Notes: generated from the sequence alone by a model not told the origin. Positions 6,475 to 13,039 are shown, numbered from the stretch's first letter. The stretch: 13,965 nucleotides of DNA from Candidatus Parcubacteria bacterium (GCA_023139655.1 JAGLNE010000095.1:1-13965); one strand, 5' to 3'. Numbers and translations: made by a program.

Positions 6475-7221
6475 ATGAATAAAGAAATAAATAAATTTAT
6501 TGATGTTATTTTTGAAGAGATTGAATCTAATCATTTTGAAACGAATAACGAAACTCTACATATGTCAAAAGTTGCTATTGCAACAAAGCAGTCACTTTTT
6601 GGAAATAATCCAGAAAAAATATTGGAAAAATTAAAGAACGGACAAAAGGTTTTATATATTTTAAAACCAACACTCGAAAAGTACGAATTAACTGAATTTG
6701 ATGCTGAAAAAATATTAAATAAACTTAAAAAAGAAAATATACTAATTCACATCAGAACATGTTCGGAAGACTCAATGTCACTAATTCCTTGTTTAAAGTA
6801 TTCTTCTAGCGGGAGTAAGCATGAAATTTTTGCTGAGGTTATTCCTGATATTAAAAAACTTACAGAGCTTAAAAGCAAGATAAATAATAGCAAAGATGCT
6901 GTATGCTATAACTACAATTTTAAAAATAAAGAAGGTGCCTTACATATAAATGGTTTTGAATCAATTCCTTTTAAAGGAGATAGAGGTATTGTAATTTATT
7001 ATCTATATACTAACAGAGACGTAGACTATGTTAGTTTTAAAGAATTAGGAGAAAACCAATCCACTGGGGTCATAAACACTTCAGATAAATTAAATAAATG
7101 CATAAAAGGAATAAACTCCAGAGTGTTAAAAGAAACAAAGCACAGCTGTAAACAAATTATAGATATCAAAAAAGCGGCAATTTCAAAGCCGAATAAGTAT
7201 AAATGGAAAATTAAATTTTAA
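6475..7221 (+). CDS. Unrecognised protein with winged-helix-like C-terminus
   Basis: 248 residues, Lys-rich, with no signal peptide or membrane segment. The N-terminal half (about 1-140) is unfamiliar. The C-terminal ~90 residues follow a winged-helix rhythm seen in OmpR-type domains. A hydrophobic helix GIVIYYLYTNRDVDYVSFKELGE (about 171-193) is followed by a helix with Lys/Arg around KLNKCIKGINSRVLKE (about 205-220), and a final strand KYKWKIKF. If so, it may bind DNA, but this is a pattern judgement without a family match. It is transcribed alone, diverging from the lipoprotein operon, and ends at an intrinsic terminator, so it may regulate the divergent unit or the element downstream. Confidence 0.75.
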   Translation: MNKEINKFIDVIFEEIESNHFETNNETLHMSKVAIATKQSLFGNNPEKILEKLKNGQKVLYILKPTLEKYELTEFDAEKILNKLKKENILIHIRTCSEDSMSLIPCLKYSSSGSKHEIFAEVIPDIKKLTELKSKINNSKDAVCYNYNFKNKEGALHINGFESIPFKGDRGIVIYYLYTNRDVDYVSFKELGENQSTGVINTSDKLNKCIKGINSRVLKETKHSCKQIIDIKKAAISKPNKYKWKIKF

Positions 7222-7258
7222 ACTCGCCCCCCACTCGTTGTTAATATCTTTTTAAAAT

Positions 7259-7280
7259 TGGCTTTTAATAGCCATTTTTT
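7259..7280 (+). terminator. Intrinsic terminator after the 248-residue gene
   Basis: TGGCT (7259-7263) / AGCCA (7270-7274) form a 5-bp stem with a 6-base loop, followed by TTTTTT. It lies about 40 bases downstream of the TAA at 7219-7221. Confidence 0.6.
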
Positions 7281-7297
7281 TATTGCGAAAATTATTC

Positions 7298-7319
7298 GAG
7301 TTCGAATTGAGTTCGAATT
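7298..7319. repeat. Tandem 11-bp repeat, possible operator
   Basis: GAGTTCGAATT occurs twice head to tail (7298-7308 and 7309-7319), each copy centred on the palindrome TTCGAA. The pair lies 20-50 bases upstream of the predicted -10 elements of the mobile-element operon, a suitable place for a repressor or activator. No protein can be assigned to it. Confidence 0.45.
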
Positions 7320-7339
7320 TTAAATTTCTTCATATTCCT

Positions 7340-7351
7340 TATAATTATAAT
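7340..7351 (+). promoter_or_regulatory. Two overlapping -10 elements for the mobile-element operon
   Basis: TATAAT appears twice back to back (7340-7345 and 7346-7351). No convincing -35 hexamer sits at the right spacing, so an activator or an alternative start is possible. It precedes the 47-residue ORF and the rest of the helicase operon. Confidence 0.45.
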
Positions 7352-7374
7352 TAGGAGATTAATTTAAACGATTT

Positions 7375-7518
7375 ATGTATCAAATTGATGAATTAAAATT
7401 TATAGTTAAATTTTTAAATTCAATACAAAGAGGTTTGAATGAACTGAACATCATAAATGATTTTAAAAATGTCGTTTCATATCTACAAGAATTAATGATT
7501 AAAAATTCAGGTAGATAG
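7375..7518 (+). CDS. 47-residue helical protein at the head of the element operon
   Basis: Starts at an ATG at 7375, ends with TAG at 7516-7518, and encodes MYQIDELKFIVKFLNSI... and so on, a mostly helical, Lys/Leu/Asn-rich peptide with no membrane segment. An AGGAG at 7353-7357 is about 17 bases upstream, longer than usual for a ribosome binding site. The frame is closed just upstream by a TAA at 7360-7362, so no earlier start exists. It is followed 16 bases later by the DUF5659 gene in the same direction. No family is recognised; a small regulatory peptide is one possibility. Confidence 0.5.
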   Translation: MYQIDELKFIVKFLNSIQRGLNELNIINDFKNVVSYLQELMIKNSGR

Positions 7519-7534
7519 ACTAACGCAAAAAAAT

Positions 7535-7771
7535 ATGGATAAGGATTATAAAACAACAAATTTTCATCTTTCTGCATTCTTGTTAGCAAAAATAAAAAAT
7601 AATTTTCTTGGTGTTAACTTTATTACTTCAAATAAGGCTGAATTTATCTTTACCTCCTCATCTAGACTAGGCGAGCTAGTTGATAAATTTCATAGCAGAA
7701 AAACAAAAATTAATCTTTGGGATTTTATTGAGGCCCAAAAATTTTTAAAATCGTCTATTTACGATAGATAG
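7535..7771 (+). CDS. DUF5659 domain protein
   Basis: 78 residues covering a complete DUF5659-like domain. The pattern is YKTTNFHLSAFLLAK (about 5-19), a LGVN strand (about 25-28), then KAEFIFTSSSRLGELVDKFHS (about 34-54) and FIEAQKFLKSSIYDR at the end. As I remember the family, members are small cytoplasmic proteins common in Patescibacteria, often next to replication or recombination genes of integrated elements; their function is unknown. The gene lies 18 bases before the helicase and is probably cotranscribed with it. No Shine-Dalgarno is visible, only an A-rich leader. Confidence 0.72.
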   Translation: MDKDYKTTNFHLSAFLLAKIKNNFLGVNFITSNKAEFIFTSSSRLGELVDKFHSRKTKINLWDFIEAQKFLKSSIYDR

Positions 7772-7789
7772 ATTTTTTTATTTAAGAAT

Positions 7790-9232
7790 ATGGATAAGAA
7801 TTATATTGAAAAAATACCTCCTAATAATATTAAAATTGAACAATTGCTTCTCGGAGCGTTAATTGTCGATAGTAATCTTTCGGAAAAAATTTCATTTATT
7901 TCAAGTGATGATTTTTATAATATTTCGCATAACACAATCTTTGAAGCGATGAGAAAGCTAAAGGAATTCGATATTATAATCTTGGCAAATTATCTTAAAG
8001 AAAAAAAATTACTGACAAAAATAGGTGGAGATACTTATTTAGCTAAACTTTGCAATTCCATAACAACAACCGGAACTGGTAAAATCATTCGGCACGCTGA
8101 AATAATCAAGAAAAAATCTCGATTAAGGAAAATGATTAATTCCTGTCATCTGATAATTGATAAAGGATATAAGGAGGAAAGTGAAATTAATGAATTGATC
8201 TCTGACTTTGAAAATACAAAAAATGAGTTATTATTTAATGCTAAAAAAAATATTTTTAAAATCGATAATTTAAAAGATGTTGTTAAACAAAATTATGGTG
8301 ATTATGAATATTTAGTAAAAGACCTCATACCAAAAACAGGAATAACAGTAATATCATCTCGGCCCAAAAGCGGGAAAAGTTGGTTTGTTCTTCATATTTT
8401 AATTCAAATTTCTAGCGGACAAAAAGTTTTTGGCCATTACCACACTCAAAAAAGTAATGTTCTTTTGATAGACGAAGAAAATTCCTTGCGGGGAATACAG
8501 AGAAGAACTAAAAAAATCACGGAGAACACGCCCGATATTCCAATTATTAATTTCAAAGGTTTTAGAATTGACAATCGCGAACATAGATTATGGTTAATTG
8601 ATTTTATAAAAGAAAAACAAATAGAGCTTGTCGTATTCGACAGCTTTCGTAGATTGCACGATCTAGATGAAAATAAAAGTGAAAACATCACCGAATTATA
8701 TAATTGTTTTAAAGAAATTATGAAAACCGAAGTTGCCGTTCTCCTTGTTTATCATAATAAAAAGGCTGACAGACATCAGAAAGTTAACATAGAAAGTCTT
8801 AGAGGTTCAATTGATATTTCCGCAATATGCGAATCAATATTATTATTGGACACTAAGTCTTCAGGGAGCTTACCGGGCAGTTCAACGACCGTTTATCCGA
8901 TTTTAAGGGAAGAATCAAATTCAGGGCCGTTTACGGTTGATTGGTACGACAATGAAGAGGGCAATCAAATAATTTTTGATTACAAGGGCGGACAAACAGG
9001 GAATATAAACAAAATTGAAGAAGCTAAAAAGTTTGTTTTAGAAACTTTAGATAAGGAAAGAAGGGAATTTACAATAAATGAATTTATCGACAAAAAAAAT
9101 AATGCATCGCTTGATTTTGGGATAAGCGCTATAAGGGAAGCTTGTCGAATATTGGTTAGTGAATATTTGCTTGATGCGCGCATGGGTGATGGTAAATTTA
9201 ACAGAACAAAATACTACTCCCTAAAAATTTAA
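7790..9232 (+). CDS. DnaB-N / RepA-like hexameric helicase fusion
   Basis: 480 residues. Residues about 10-110 follow the DnaB N-terminal domain: IEQLLLGALIVD, DDFYNISHNTIFEAMRKL, KIGGDTYLAKL. The helix before DIIILANYL looks a few residues shorter than usual. From about 155 on it is a RecA-fold ATPase of the RepA/AAA_25 type: Walker A SRPKSGKSW (about 190-198), Walker B VLLIDEE (about 224-230), a second acidic strand LVVFDSFRRLHD (about 280-291), the RepA-like VYHNKK (about 320-325) and a possible arginine finger in SLRGSIDI (Arg338). The last ~80 residues look like a winged helix. It should unwind DNA as a hexamer to replicate the element. It is not ordinary DnaB, whose C-terminal motifs are absent. 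Confidence 0.85.
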   Translation: MDKNYIEKIPPNNIKIEQLLLGALIVDSNLSEKISFISSDDFYNISHNTIFEAMRKLKEFDIIILANYLKEKKLLTKIGGDTYLAKLCNSITTTGTGKIIRHAEIIKKKSRLRKMINSCHLIIDKGYKEESEINELISDFENTKNELLFNAKKNIFKIDNLKDVVKQNYGDYEYLVKDLIPKTGITVISSRPKSGKSWFVLHILIQISSGQKVFGHYHTQKSNVLLIDEENSLRGIQRRTKKITENTPDIPIINFKGFRIDNREHRLWLIDFIKEKQIELVVFDSFRRLHDLDENKSENITELYNCFKEIMKTEVAVLLVYHNKKADRHQKVNIESLRGSIDISAICESILLLDTKSSGSLPGSSTTVYPILREESNSGPFTVDWYDNEEGNQIIFDYKGGQTGNINKIEEAKKFVLETLDKERREFTINEFIDKKNNASLDFGISAIREACRILVSEYLLDARMGDGKFNRTKYYSLKI

Positions 9233-9263
9233 TTTATTAAAATTCATTTACTATTATATAAGG

Positions 9264-9381
9264 TTTAACAAATTAACAAATGGTCAATTTTTTTGTTAAG
9301 CGTTTAAAGAAACGCGCTTAACAAAATATCTCAAATTGATTTGTTGGTTTGTTTAACAAATGATTTAACAAATGACAAATG
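9264..9381. repeat. Iterated TTAACAAAT motifs between helicase and terminase-like gene
   Basis: TTTAACAAAT or TTAACAAAT(G) occurs at 9264-9273, 9273-9282, 9352-9362 and 9364-9374, with a truncated copy ACAAAT at 9375-9380. Inverted forms (ATTTGTT, TTTGTT) are interspersed, and the terminator arms also contain GTTAA/TTAAC. The fourth copy covers the ATG at 9372. The motifs could be iterons of a replication origin next to the helicase, or operators for the terminase-like HTH protein. The evidence is repetition only. Confidence 0.5.
9291..9330 (+). terminator. Strong hairpin after the helicase gene
   Basis: TTTTGTTAAGCG (9291-9302) and CGCTTAACAAAA (9315-9326) are a perfect 12-bp inverted repeat. 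The loop can add CGTTT/AAACG pairing. T-rich and A-rich outer arms make it usable on both strands, though no long T-run follows on the plus strand. It lies about 60 bases after the helicase TAA and separates it from the terminase-like gene. Confidence 0.55.
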
Positions 9382-9809
9382 AGATAGTAAAGCCAAGTGA
9401 AATTGATAAACATATCGCTTTTGCTGAGTCATTTATTTCAAATAACCGTAATGCCACAAAAGCTTACAAGGATATTTATGGTGATCATTTGAGCGATGAA
9501 GTTGCCTCTGTGTCAGCTAGCAGATTGTTAAGAAATGATAAGGTTAGAGTCTATTTACGCAGGAAATTTAGCAAAATCAAGCTAGATGCCGACTTCATCC
9601 TTAGAGAGATAAAAAATATTGCCGAGACCTCGCAACATGATAATACCAGATTAAAAGCATTGGTTTGGCTAGGCAAAGCTATGGGGGTGTTCAGCCAGGA
9701 TTATATTGAGCAGGAGCGAATTATAGGTGAGCCATCAGAAAAAGTAAAAAAATTCATTGATGCTGTTATTGAAATAAAAAAGAATAATCCTCAACCTAAA
9801 ATTAATTAA
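9372..9809 (+). CDS. Terminase small subunit-like DNA-binding protein (orphan)
   Basis: 145 residues. It follows the Terminase_2 pattern: FISNNRNATKAYKDIYG (about 21-37) is the first helix-turn-helix, VASVSASRLLRNDKVRVYLRR (about 44-64) is the characteristic second block, and a long helical part with ILREIKNIAE (about 76-85) and RLKALVWLGKAMGVF (about 93-107) precedes a charged tail. Phage small terminases bind packaging sites and form rings that work with a large subunit; no large-subunit gene is present here. The ATG overlaps one of the repeated motifs and has no Shine-Dalgarno. The protein may instead be a regulator or replication factor. Confidence 0.72.
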   Translation: MTNEIVKPSEIDKHIAFAESFISNNRNATKAYKDIYGDHLSDEVASVSASRLLRNDKVRVYLRRKFSKIKLDADFILREIKNIAETSQHDNTRLKALVWLGKAMGVFSQDYIEQERIIGEPSEKVKKFIDAVIEIKKNNPQPKIN

Positions 9810-9971
9810 ATGATCAGCCAACAGCTCGTAGGTGAGCTAAAAACAATACTTAAAGATGACTTCGGGCTTGATTTAAAAAATCAGGACGTTGAAGCTGTTG
9901 GCAATCAATTAGTAGCGAGTTATGAGGTTTTAATAAAATTATATCTTTCAAAAAAGCAAAAAATATGCTAG
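9810..9971 (+). CDS. 53-residue conserved-looking small protein
   Basis: The ATG at 9810 directly abuts the TAA of the terminase-like gene (zero spacing), which implies translational coupling. The product is MISQQLVGELKTILKDDFG, then a second helix ending in LYLSKKQKIC. It shows an acidic/hydrophobic helix, a Gly-Asn turn and a third helix (QLVASYEVLIKLYL), so it is probably a small helical domain. From memory, short proteins of this kind sit between terminase-like genes and serine recombinases in Patescibacteria elements; the function is unknown. The TAG stop lies 10 bases before the large inverted repeat at 9981. Confidence 0.65.
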   Translation: MISQQLVGELKTILKDDFGLDLKNQDVEAVGNQLVASYEVLIKLYLSKKQKIC

Positions 9972-9980
9972 TATATAAAT

Positions 9981-10092
9981 GATAACCCAACAATTAAACC
10001 CTAAGGCTTTTTTATTGTCGCCATAAATGGGCGGTTCTGCCGACAATTTGTCTTAGGGCAATATGTTGGGTTATCCAGGGCCGTCCATTTAT
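9981..10092. repeat. Complex inverted repeat with pseudoknot potential before the recombinase
   Basis: Three nested perfect arms: GATAACCCAACA (9981-9992) / TGTTGGGTTATC (10064-10075), CCCTAAG (9999-10005) / CTTAGGG (10052-10058) and TTGTCG (10015-10020) / CGACAA (10041-10046). The apical loop ATAAATGGGCGG (10023-10034) is complementary to CCGTCCATTTAT (10081-10092), 12 positions with one G-T wobble, just outside the hairpin. It fills the gap before the recombinase. As RNA it would be a pseudoknotted leader. As DNA it could be a recombinase attachment or control site, or a replication origin. Confidence 0.65.
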
Positions 10093-10109
10093 TATTGGTA
10101 AAAAAATAT

Positions 10110-11732
10110 ATGAAACAAAATTTATTAAAAGCCGTGCTATATGCGCGCGTGAGCACTAAGGAGCAAGAAGACACCGGGTACTCTTTGCCATCGCAAGTTA
10201 AATTTTTGAATGATTATGCGCGCAAGAAAAATATGTGTGTTAAGAAAATTTACGATGTTTCGGAGAGTGCGAGCGGTAAAAAGCTGAGAGCCACTTTCAG
10301 CGATATGATGGATTATATAAAAAAGAACAAAATTAAAATTATAATTTGCGAAAAGGCAGATCGATTAAGCAGGAATTTTAAGGATATGGTTTTGATTGAC
10401 GAGTGGCTGGAAAAAGATGAGGAAAGACAAATACACTTAGTTAAAGACAGCCTTGTGCTTCATAGCCGTTCTCGCTCCCAGGAGAAATTAAATTGGGGGA
10501 TAAGGATGTTATTTGCGAAAAACTACATTGATAATCTAAGTGAAGAAGTAAAGAAAGGACAAATTGAAAAATTAAAACAAGGCTGGCTACCATCCACTCC
10601 GCCTCTAGGATATAAAACCATTGGAGAAAAAGGACGCAAAATACATATCGTTGATGAAAAAAAAGCGCCGGTTATCAAAAAGATGTATAAAATATATTCA
10701 AAAGGCAACCACTCATTGAAAAGACTAACAGAAATACTTATAAAAGACGGATTAAAAAATCGGCACGACAAGCCGGTTAGCAGAAGCCAAGTTCACTCTT
10801 ATCTTAATAATCCATTCTATACTGGTAAAATTATTTGGAAAGGTAAAGAGTATGAGGGCAAACACGAACCGCTTATAAGCCAAGACCTGTGGGGCAAAGT
10901 GCAAGACGTACTGCATAAAAAAGGCACGCCGATATATCAAAAGCATAATTTTATTTTTAGAGGCTTATTTAAATGTTCGGAATGTGGCGGTGTGATCGCA
11001 TGGGAGAAACAACGTAGTCATTGGTATGGGCATTGCAATAGACACCGACCCTGCTCGCAAAAAGATTTTTACCGCTATGAACATATACAAAATCAGTTAC
11101 TTAAAGAAATTGACAAGATAACTCCCAAGTCAAAAAAGTTAATTGAATGGGTTGTAAAAGCGCTCAAGGCAAGCCATCAAGACGAAATAGTTTATCATAA
11201 TAGTGTCTTGAGCGAGTTAAATAACAGACTGTCAAAAACAAAAAACAGGCTGGATAAGATTTATGATGACAAGTTGGATGAGGAAATCACAGAGAAAAAA
11301 TACAGGAACTTGAAGCATAAGTATGAAAAGGACGAGAAAGAGGCAATAAAAGCCATAGAGCGCCATAAGACGGCAAATTCTAAGTACTATGACTTCGGCG
11401 TGCTCGTACTTGAAGTTACAAAGCAGGCAAAGACGTTATTATCAGACATAAAAAAGCCGGATGAGCTAAAAAGAGAGTATTATAATATCATATTTAATAA
11501 GCTAGAGATTACTGGCAACACGGTTGACCTTGAATTGAACAAAGCGTTTAAATTGATAGCGGATTTTAATTCGAAAATAGAAAATATCAGCAATTCCGGT
11601 AAAATCATTTTCGAACATCAAGATATCGGCTTAGATAAAAGAAAAACAGGCACTTTCGTGCCTGTTCGTTCTGCGGTGCTCGCGTATAGGGACAGCTTCC
11701 GAACTTTTTTATGTAATGTTAAAACAAGCTAG
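10110..11732 (+). CDS. Large serine recombinase / integrase
   Basis: 540 residues from the ATG at 10110; a TTG at 10095 would add five residues. Domains: a resolvase catalytic domain (about 5-145) with YARVSTKEQ (nucleophile Ser15, Arg13) and EKADRLSRN (Arg85, Arg88); a recombinase domain (about 148-270) with PPLGYK and PFYTGKIIWKGK; a zinc ribbon with Cys289, Cys292, Cys309 and Cys315; then a coiled coil (about 365-420) typical of the synapsis-controlling arm. It should catalyse attP x attB integration through a 5'-phosphoserine intermediate. The length is normal for the family. The last ~25 codons are GC-richer than the rest and contain terminator hairpins, so the natural C-terminus may have been altered. 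It converges with the next gene, 1 base between stop codons. Confidence 0.93.
   Translation: MKQNLLKAVLYARVSTKEQEDTGYSLPSQVKFLNDYARKKNMCVKKIYDVSESASGKKLRATFSDMMDYIKKNKIKIIICEKADRLSRNFKDMVLIDEWLEKDEERQIHLVKDSLVLHSRSRSQEKLNWGIRMLFAKNYIDNLSEEVKKGQIEKLKQGWLPSTPPLGYKTIGEKGRKIHIVDEKKAPVIKKMYKIYSKGNHSLKRLTEILIKDGLKNRHDKPVSRSQVHSYLNNPFYTGKIIWKGKEYEGKHEPLISQDLWGKVQDVLHKKGTPIYQKHNFIFRGLFKCSECGGVIAWEKQRSHWYGHCNRHRPCSQKDFYRYEHIQNQLLKEIDKITPKSKKLIEWVVKALKASHQDEIVYHNSVLSELNNRLSKTKNRLDKIYDDKLDEEITEKKYRNLKHKYEKDEKEAIKAIERHKTANSKYYDFGVLVLEVTKQAKTLLSDIKKPDELKREYYNIIFNKLEITGNTVDLELNKAFKLIADFNSKIENISNSGKIIFEHQDIGLDKRKTGTFVPVRSAVLAYRDSFRTFLCNVKTS
11645..11666 (-). terminator. Minus-strand terminator inside the recombinase 3' end
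   Basis: AACAGGCAC (11645-11653) / GTGCCTGTT (11658-11666) is a perfect 9-bp stem. Read on the minus strand the loop is GAAA and the stem runs straight into TTTTTCTTTT. It is correctly oriented to end the transcript of the two-gene minus operon stopping at 11734, about 70 bases downstream of that stop, although it lies within the recombinase coding sequence. Confidence 0.75.
11664..11710 (+). terminator. Possible plus-strand terminator inside the recombinase 3' end
   Basis: GTTCG (11664-11668) / CGAAC (11700-11704) brackets a GC-rich 31-base loop with minor internal pairing, and is followed by TTTTTT (11705-11710). If active it would end recombinase mRNA about 20 bases before its stop codon. 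The stem is short, so this is tentative. Confidence 0.3.
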
Positions 11733-11733
11733 A

Positions 11734-12621
11734 TTATAAATGTATTTTTTTCTCAATAGGCTTTTTTGTTTTATTACTTACAATTTTAAAAAGATATTCT
11801 TTCTTTGAATCTTTGTGTATTAAAATTGAATCAACTAATATGTCTACCGGAGGTTCTTTTACTCTCAACATTCGCAATTCAATTTCAATACTATGGTCAT
11901 CACTACTAATAATTTCTCTGAAAGGTGGTTTATTACTCCCCCTATTTATAGTTATTGGCTTGTTGTAAATACTAAACATATCTTTTTTCTCAGGGTACTC
12001 CATTATTTCATCTTCTAAAAAACCGTCAAAAAAATCACCGAGCTCAGGTTTTTCATGTATATCATAATTTGAAGAAATTCTTATATTTATATCACTATCA
12101 ACTTCATTCCCGATATTTTGTATTAAAAAATTAACTTTAATATAATCCTTGTTAATCCTTACATACTCTTCTGTCCAATCAATATATTTTTTTAATTCGT
12201 CCATCCTTCTTTCTGGTGTATCAAATCCAAATCTAGTTATTGATACCAAGATGTTTTTCTCTCCTTCAATTTTTGTAGTGATTTCGTCAATCTCTTTTTT
12301 TGCTTCATCTGATCTATTTTTAAACCAATCATTGAATATAGTTTTTTTTACAGTTATTTTATAATCAACTTTATTATCAATTCTTTTCTCCAGTATTATT
12401 TTTTCATCGTTTATTTTTTTAAAAACAGAGTAACTAGAAATAATCCAAAATACAAATAAATACAGAAACCAAACCCACCATTTTTTAAACCAAAAATTTT
12501 CAATTGAAAATGGTAATAGTGGCTGGACTAAACTAATCAAGATTAAAAAACCTCCGGCGGAAATAAAAAACCAATGTGCGGATACTTTAAACAAGTATTT
12601 TAAAAAGTTATTAATTTTCAT
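11734..12621 (-). CDS. Two-TM membrane protein with cytoplasmic domain, unknown
   Basis: 295 residues. Two N-terminal membrane segments lie at about 16-38 (HWFFISAGGFLILISLVQPLL) and 48-67 (WWVWFLYLFVFWIISSYSVF). About 225 soluble residues follow: a helical part with acidic/basic repeats (about 70-150), then a strand-rich part containing VKVNFLIQNIGNEVDSDINIRI (about 162-183), reminiscent of a beta-sandwich. No family is recognised. The ATG shares one base with the TAA of the preceding zinc-ribbon gene (TAATG), which implies translational coupling. It converges on the recombinase and uses the terminator at 11645-11666. Confidence 0.75.
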   Translation of the reverse strand: MKINNFLKYLFKVSAHWFFISAGGFLILISLVQPLLPFSIENFWFKKWWVWFLYLFVFWIISSYSVFKKINDEKIILEKRIDNKVDYKITVKKTIFNDWFKNRSDEAKKEIDEITTKIEGEKNILVSITRFGFDTPERRMDELKKYIDWTEEYVRINKDYIKVNFLIQNIGNEVDSDINIRISSNYDIHEKPELGDFFDGFLEDEIMEYPEKKDMFSIYNKPITINRGSNKPPFREIISSDDHSIEIELRMLRVKEPPVDILVDSILIHKDSKKEYLFKIVSNKTKKPIEKKIHL

Positions 12622-12875
12622 TATTGTGCTTGCTTAAAAATTTTGTATTCTTGTATGATATGTCCTATATTATCACAAGTAATTAATTCAGTTGCCCCAC
12701 TTTTTACAAACCAAATAGTGGCTTCTTTTCCTTCTTCATCCATTGTCTTTAACAGCATGTCTGTGATTTTGTATTCACCACAATTAACACATTCTACTTT
12801 ATATATCATGTTATCACTATTATTCGTTATTATCGTGGACTGATTCTCTTTCTCACATAAAAAACATTTTGCCAT
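12621..12875 (-). CDS. Small zinc-ribbon protein
   Basis: 84 residues with two CxxC knuckles, CFLC (Cys4, Cys7) and CVNC (Cys29, Cys32), in the context VECVNCGEYKITD, a typical zinc-ribbon turn. The rest is an alpha/beta tail (residues about 40-80) with no further Cys pair (Cys67 is single). It probably binds one Zn and a nucleic acid or protein partner, but the specific role is unknown. It overlaps the downstream membrane-protein gene by one base, so the two proteins are probably made in fixed ratio and may work together. No Shine-Dalgarno is visible before the ATG. Confidence 0.72.
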   Translation of the reverse strand: MAKCFLCEKENQSTIITNNSDNMIYKVECVNCGEYKITDMLLKTMDEEGKEATIWFVKSGATELITCDNIGHIIQEYKIFKQAQ

Positions 12876-12920
12876 ATACTTGGTTTAAATTAATTATTAG
12901 CCTCAAAATCTTTTAATATT

Positions 12921-13004
12921 TTAAGATATTTTTTGATAATTGTCATCGTGCTTATTCAGCTTCGGCCTGTTAATTTTAGGATATAGGAAGTTTTGTTTAT
13001 TCAT
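12921..13004 (-). CDS. Possible 27-residue leader ORF
   Basis: ATG at 13002-13004, TAA at 12921-12923, product MNKQNFLYPKINRPKLNK and nine more residues: basic and Asn/Lys-rich. The predicted transcription start of the promoter at 13011-13039 falls almost on this ATG, so translation would be leaderless. It could be a leader peptide for the zinc-ribbon/membrane-protein pair, a remnant of a longer gene, or chance. Support is weak because any AT-rich spacer yields short frames. Confidence 0.25.
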   Translation of the reverse strand: MNKQNFLYPKINRPKLNKHDDNYQKIS

Positions 13005-13010
13005 TATTTT

Positions 13011-13039
13011 ATTTTATAAATATTTTATACTTCTTGCAA
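13011..13039 (-). promoter_or_regulatory. Predicted promoter for the zinc-ribbon / membrane-protein operon
   Basis: On the minus strand there is a -35 TTGCAA (13034-13039), a 17-base spacer and a -10 TAAAAT (13011-13016). Spacing is ideal and the -10 matches the consensus at five of six positions. The start point is near 13004, about 130 bases upstream of the zinc-ribbon ATG. Confidence 0.55.

Noticed and set aside
7380..7589. 69-codon minus-strand frame
   Set aside because: Antisense to the 47-residue and DUF5659 genes, with no promoter or recognisable protein pattern.
8399..9183. Minus-strand frames within the helicase gene
   Set aside because: Shadows of a gene with clear domain motifs on the plus strand.
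10095..10109. TTG start for the recombinase
   Set aside because: The ATG at 10110 is closer to the usual distance before the catalytic serine, and neither has a Shine-Dalgarno; the TTG is kept only as an alternative.
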